Notes under the pieces: generated by a model
Seen by the model: the letters and a program-made list of their open reading frames with translations, nothing else
Told to the model about the DNA's origin: nothing
Databases searched by the model: none
Shown: positions 61,989-64,000 of the stretch, piece after piece
Position numbering within the stretch: the stretch's first letter is position 1
Layout of the letters: every line of letters starts with the position of its first letter
Source of the DNA: CAZTXD01 sp964617995
GTDB lineage: Bacteria > Actinomycetota > Acidimicrobiia > Spongiisociales > ZC4RG35
Reading direction: 5' to 3'
DNA: 64,000 nt
Assembly: GCA_964617995.1 (NCBI GenBank)
Contig: CAZTXD010000002.1
Coordinates: 8,158 to 72,157 of the forward strand
Position numbers and translations under genes: made by a program

Positions 61989-62459
61989 TCAGCGGCCGGA
62001 GGCTTGCTCCTCGGCTCGCCGAGCCATCTCCTCGGGCGATATGTCCTCGACATGGGTGCCAACGTTCCACCGGTGGCCGAAGGGATCCTCGAATTGGCCG
62101 GATCTATCCCCATAGAACTGGGCCTCGATCTCTCTGAGAACTCGCCCACCCGCCTTCGCCGCACGGGCGAAGACGGAGTCGACGTCGGGCACGTACACGT
62201 GGAGCACGACCGGACTACCCCCGATCGACCTGGGTGACAGAAATCCGATGTCAGGGTGCTCGTCGGCGAGCATGATCACGGAATCGCCGAGCCGAAGCTC
62301 GGCATGGCCGATTTTGCCGTCAGGACCGACGTAGCGGTCGCCGCGCTCGGTGGCCTCGAAGACCTCGCGGTAGAAGTCGATGGCGGCGGCAGCGCCATCG
62401 ACGCACAAGTAGGGAGTGACGGAGTGATAGTTGGCCGGAGTCGTGTCGGATTCTGCCAT
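61989..62459 (-). CDS. VOC protein, PhnB-like
   Basis: 156 residues. HSVTPYLCVDGAAAAIDFYREVFEATERGD, then GHAELRLGDSVIMLADEHPD, then VVLHVYVPDVDSVFARAAKAGGRVLREIEAQFYGDRSGQFEDPFGHRWNVGTHVEDIS. This is the PhnB/YdcL-like VOC group, some of which are enzymes of unknown specificity. aggagg precedes the ATG at a good distance. A GNAT gene lies 69 bases upstream on the same strand. Confidence 0.9.
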   Translation of the reverse strand: MAESDTTPANYHSVTPYLCVDGAAAAIDFYREVFEATERGDRYVGPDGKIGHAELRLGDSVIMLADEHPDIGFLSPRSIGGSPVVLHVYVPDVDSVFARAAKAGGRVLREIEAQFYGDRSGQFEDPFGHRWNVGTHVEDISPEEMARRAEEQASGR

Positions 62460-62528
62460 CGGGACCTCCTGTCGTCGGGTTCTCGATGATAGGAGTGCCT
62501 CCTCAGCCTGTCTCCATCTCGACGCCTG

Positions 62529-63002
62529 TCAGCCTGTGAGCTCCTGGGAGAAGTAGAAGGCGCGCTCCGTGGAGCCGGGTTCCGTCGAGGAGTATCCGTG
62601 GCGCTCATAGAAGCGCTGAGCGTCGACGTCGCCCTCGTCGACGTTGATCTCGATCAGATCCACGTTCCTGGCCCGGCAGGTCGACAAGAGCAGACCGACG
62701 ATGGCCGATCCGATGCCCCGTCCTCGGAGGTCTGGCACGACGTAAAGCTCGTCGAGCAGGGCAACCTGACCGGTGTACCACACGTTCGTACGCAGCGTGA
62801 CCAGAGCCACCGCCACCGCCGGGATCCCGGCCAGGATGGCGAATGTACCGTCGCCTGCCAGCAGGAGGCGCAGGCGCCCGGCGAGGAAGTCGGCGGCCGG
62901 CGACGGGACGCCGAATTCGGTGTTGAAGTCGTGCAGGAGCCGGGCGATCTCGTCGGCGTCTTCCACTGTCGCCACCCGAGGGACCGCCGGGTTCGAGGTC
63001 AT
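62529..63002 (-). CDS. GNAT-family acetyltransferase
   Basis: 157 residues. VATVEDADEIARLLHDFNTEFGVP is the N-terminal helix pair, ALLDELYVVPDLRGRGIGSAIVGLL the acetyl-CoA loop (R-G-R-G-I-G), and INVDEGDVDAQRFYERHGYSSTE the standard ending. Substrate unknown; small molecule or protein N-acetylation are options. Confidence 0.92.
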   Translation of the reverse strand: MTSNPAVPRVATVEDADEIARLLHDFNTEFGVPSPAADFLAGRLRLLLAGDGTFAILAGIPAVAVALVTLRTNVWYTGQVALLDELYVVPDLRGRGIGSAIVGLLLSTCRARNVDLIEINVDEGDVDAQRFYERHGYSSTEPGSTERAFYFSQELTG

Positions 63003-63185
63003 CCGGGCGACGGTACAGACATTCGCCTACGGGTTTCGACCTATTTGTGAGCGGCTAGGTCCTGAAGCGCCGCGTCGAACAGGTAACGGGCCCGCCCTTC
63101 GCTGTCGACCTGGCCGTAGCGTGAAGAATCGTGATCGACGTGGCAGTGACTCCCCTGCCGGGGCGCCCTGTTGGCCGGAGCGATT

Positions 63186-63274
63186 CGCCTTCTTTGGTTG
63201 CGGAGGAACGGTTCCCAGCTTCTCTGGTTCTGGACGAATGGATACCGTTCGCCACCATCCAAAGAAGCCTCAGG
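63186..63274. repeat. 89-base palindromic element, copy B (intergenic)
   Basis: Inverted relative to copy A at 57094. Terminal arms cttctttgg / ccaaagaag are perfect here. Confidence 0.8.
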
Positions 63275-63285
63275 TCTAACCTGTC

Positions 63286-63319
63286 GCCATTTGTGGCGTA
63301 ATCATGGCATAATTGTGGC
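63286..63319. promoter_or_regulatory. Probable toxin-antitoxin operator
   Basis: Dyad gcca-tttg-tggc followed by repeated ttgtggc at 63291 and 63313, right up to the antitoxin ATG. Ribbon-helix-helix antitoxins usually bind such repeated sites. Confidence 0.5.
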
Positions 63320-63559
63320 ATGGCGAGGGTGAGAGTCAGCACCACAGTGGATGAAGGGCTGCTCGAAGAGGCGAGAAGGCTTCGTTCTGCGATCACCGAC
63401 GCAGCCCTGCTCGATGAAGCCCTCGCGGCACTCCTCAACCGGCATCGAGCGGCCGAGATCGACGCAGCCTACGCCGCCTACGAATCGCATCCCCTCGATG
63501 AGCCAGACGCATGGGGAGACTTGGAGTCGTTCCATCAGGCCGCTGGTCGTCGTGAGTGA
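63320..63559 (+). CDS. Ribbon-helix-helix antitoxin
   Basis: 79 residues. ARVRVSTTVDEGLLEEARRLRSAITDAALLDEALAALLNRHRAAEID is the ribbon-helix-helix plus linker of VapB-type (DUF2191-like) antitoxins; the rest (DEPDAWGDLESFHQAAG) is the flexible toxin-binding tail. It overlaps the toxin start by eight bases. Neutralises the toxin and represses its own promoter by analogy with the family. Confidence 0.88.
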   Translation: MARVRVSTTVDEGLLEEARRLRSAITDAALLDEALAALLNRHRAAEIDAAYAAYESHPLDEPDAWGDLESFHQAAGRRE

Positions 63560-63875
63560 CCTGCCTTCTCGGGGGGAAATCTGGTGGTGCGAGCTGCCCG
63601 AAGTCTCCCGTCGTCCGGTCGTTGTCCTGTCACGTGATGCCGCCATCCCGAGGCTCCGGCGAGCCGTGATCGCTCCCTGCACCACCAACATCCGTGGTGT
63701 TCCGAGCGAGGTGTTCCTCGAGCCAGACCACGACCCCATCCCCCGAGCTTCGGCCGTGAACCTCGACTCGATCGAAAGCGTGTCGGTCGGTTCCCTCACC
63801 CAACGGCTCGGCCGTCTCAGCGACGACCGAATGCACCAAGTGTGCTCAGCCTTGAAAGTCGCGGTCGACTGCTAG
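63552..63875 (+). CDS. MazF/PemK-type toxin
   Basis: 107 residues. RGEIWWCELPEVSRRPVVVLSRDAAIPRL, then AVIAPCTTNIRGVPSEVFLEPDHD and ASAVNLDSIESVSVGSLTQRLGRLSDDRMHQVCSAL are the MazF fold with its RNA-cleavage strands. GTG at 63552 lies inside the antitoxin gene, so the pair is coupled. Family members are sequence-specific endoribonucleases. The RHH antitoxin partner is unlike canonical MazE. Confidence 0.9.
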   Translation: MSDLPSRGEIWWCELPEVSRRPVVVLSRDAAIPRLRRAVIAPCTTNIRGVPSEVFLEPDHDPIPRASAVNLDSIESVSVGSLTQRLGRLSDDRMHQVCSALKVAVDC

Positions 63876-64000
63876 GCACGCACATCGTGACATGGTCGAC
63901 ATCGTCGGTTTGCCGGCACCGTCACCCAGTAGTCGACGGACGTACCAGGGGACCAGGACCGTCGACGCTCCGATCGATCTGGCGCGGGCCATGCCGAGGC
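63846..64000 (-). CDS. Possible partial CDS at window edge (SDR-like C-terminus)
   Basis: The reverse frame is open from the right edge to a stop at 63846 and encodes MARARSIGASTVLVPWYVRRLLG, a pattern seen near the end of some actinobacterial SDR proteins. It overlaps the toxin 3' end by 30 bases. The remaining residues (ACLAVDRDFQG) do not look conserved. Only the full gene outside the window could decide. Confidence 0.25.
   Translation of the reverse strand, partial: LGMARARSIGASTVLVPWYVRRLLGDGAGKPTMSTMSRCACLAVDRDFQG

Larger units (their letters stand above)
63003..63319. other. Intergenic region holding palindromic repeat copy B and TA operator
   Basis: No certain gene. A reverse-strand frame through copy B of the repeat (63041-63262) ends VDSEGRARYLFDAALQDLAAHK and may be the tail of a lost gene. 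Confidence 0.4.

Noticed and set aside
63041..63262. Reverse-strand frame through repeat copy B as a gene
   Set aside because: Half of it is the palindromic repeat and the rest has no family pattern or ribosome site.

Overview
The window looks like a high-GC actinobacterial chromosome segment. Evidence is the mycothiol-type (DinB/maleylpyruvate isomerase) enzyme, an F420-type luciferase-like oxidoreductase, an ECF41 sigma factor with its carboxymuconolactone-decarboxylase partner, a BTAD/AAA/TPR regulator, a CYP125/142-like P450, many GTG starts and dense ATGA-coupled operons. The class is uncertain; an acidimicrobial or other environmental actinobacterium would fit. No rRNA, tRNA, CRISPR array, prophage or complete insertion sequence was seen.

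Layout. 0-1 kb: tandem fluoride channels and a DUF190 protein. 1.3-3.5 kb: ArsR regulator, alpha/beta hydrolase, a frameshifted pterin-dehydratase-like/VOC gene and a TetR remnant. 3.9-5.8 kb: DrrAB-type exporter. 6-10 kb: single-cluster ferredoxin, remains of a P450, an amino-acid permease pair and an intact P450. 10.3-13.2 kb: MetE-like protein, LLM oxidoreductase and SDR, a catabolic-looking set. 13.4-19.5 kb: GAF-LuxR regulator, small membrane and SRPBCC proteins, methyltransferase, broken ROK and Gfo/Idh/MocA genes, VOC and NTF2-like proteins. 19.8-28 kb: UvrA-like ABC protein, PPOX, LtrA, ECF41 module, and a TetR facing a DUF6326-like membrane gene across a perfect operator. 28.2-33.2 kb: terpenoid-cyclase-fold protein, a ketosynthase III fused to a heme-oxygenase-like diiron domain, its coupled partner, and an intact pterin-dehydratase-like/VOC gene.

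33.4-48.6 kb is the most unusual region. It holds a cupredoxin lipoprotein, a large BTAD-AAA-TPR regulator, five translationally coupled paralogous membrane sensor heads without kinases, a choice-of-anchor-B protein, an SRPBCC protein, a phosphatase-kinase (RsbU-RsbW) fusion and two STAS proteins. The heptamer CGTAACG recurs in one orientation 21-55 bases before six of these transcription units, which suggests one regulon. I infer a partner-switching signalling system with several interchangeable input heads.

48.7-64 kb: AlkZ/YcaQ-like glycosylase, ArsR-ArsC fusion, epoxide hydrolase, a three-gene ABC exporter divergent from a TetR gene and a MerB-like lyase, kelch lipoprotein, a second DrrAB exporter, ferritin, VOC, GNAT, and a ribbon-helix-helix/MazF toxin-antitoxin pair. 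An 89-base palindromic repeat occurs twice, once in frame inside the 3' end of the merB-like gene.

Several genes (2855, 17378) and remnants (1318, 6334, 17163, 51262) are broken. The two long ones read through perfectly if single missing bases are restored, so assembly error must be excluded before calling them pseudogenes. All motif searches, alignments and counts here were done by eye.
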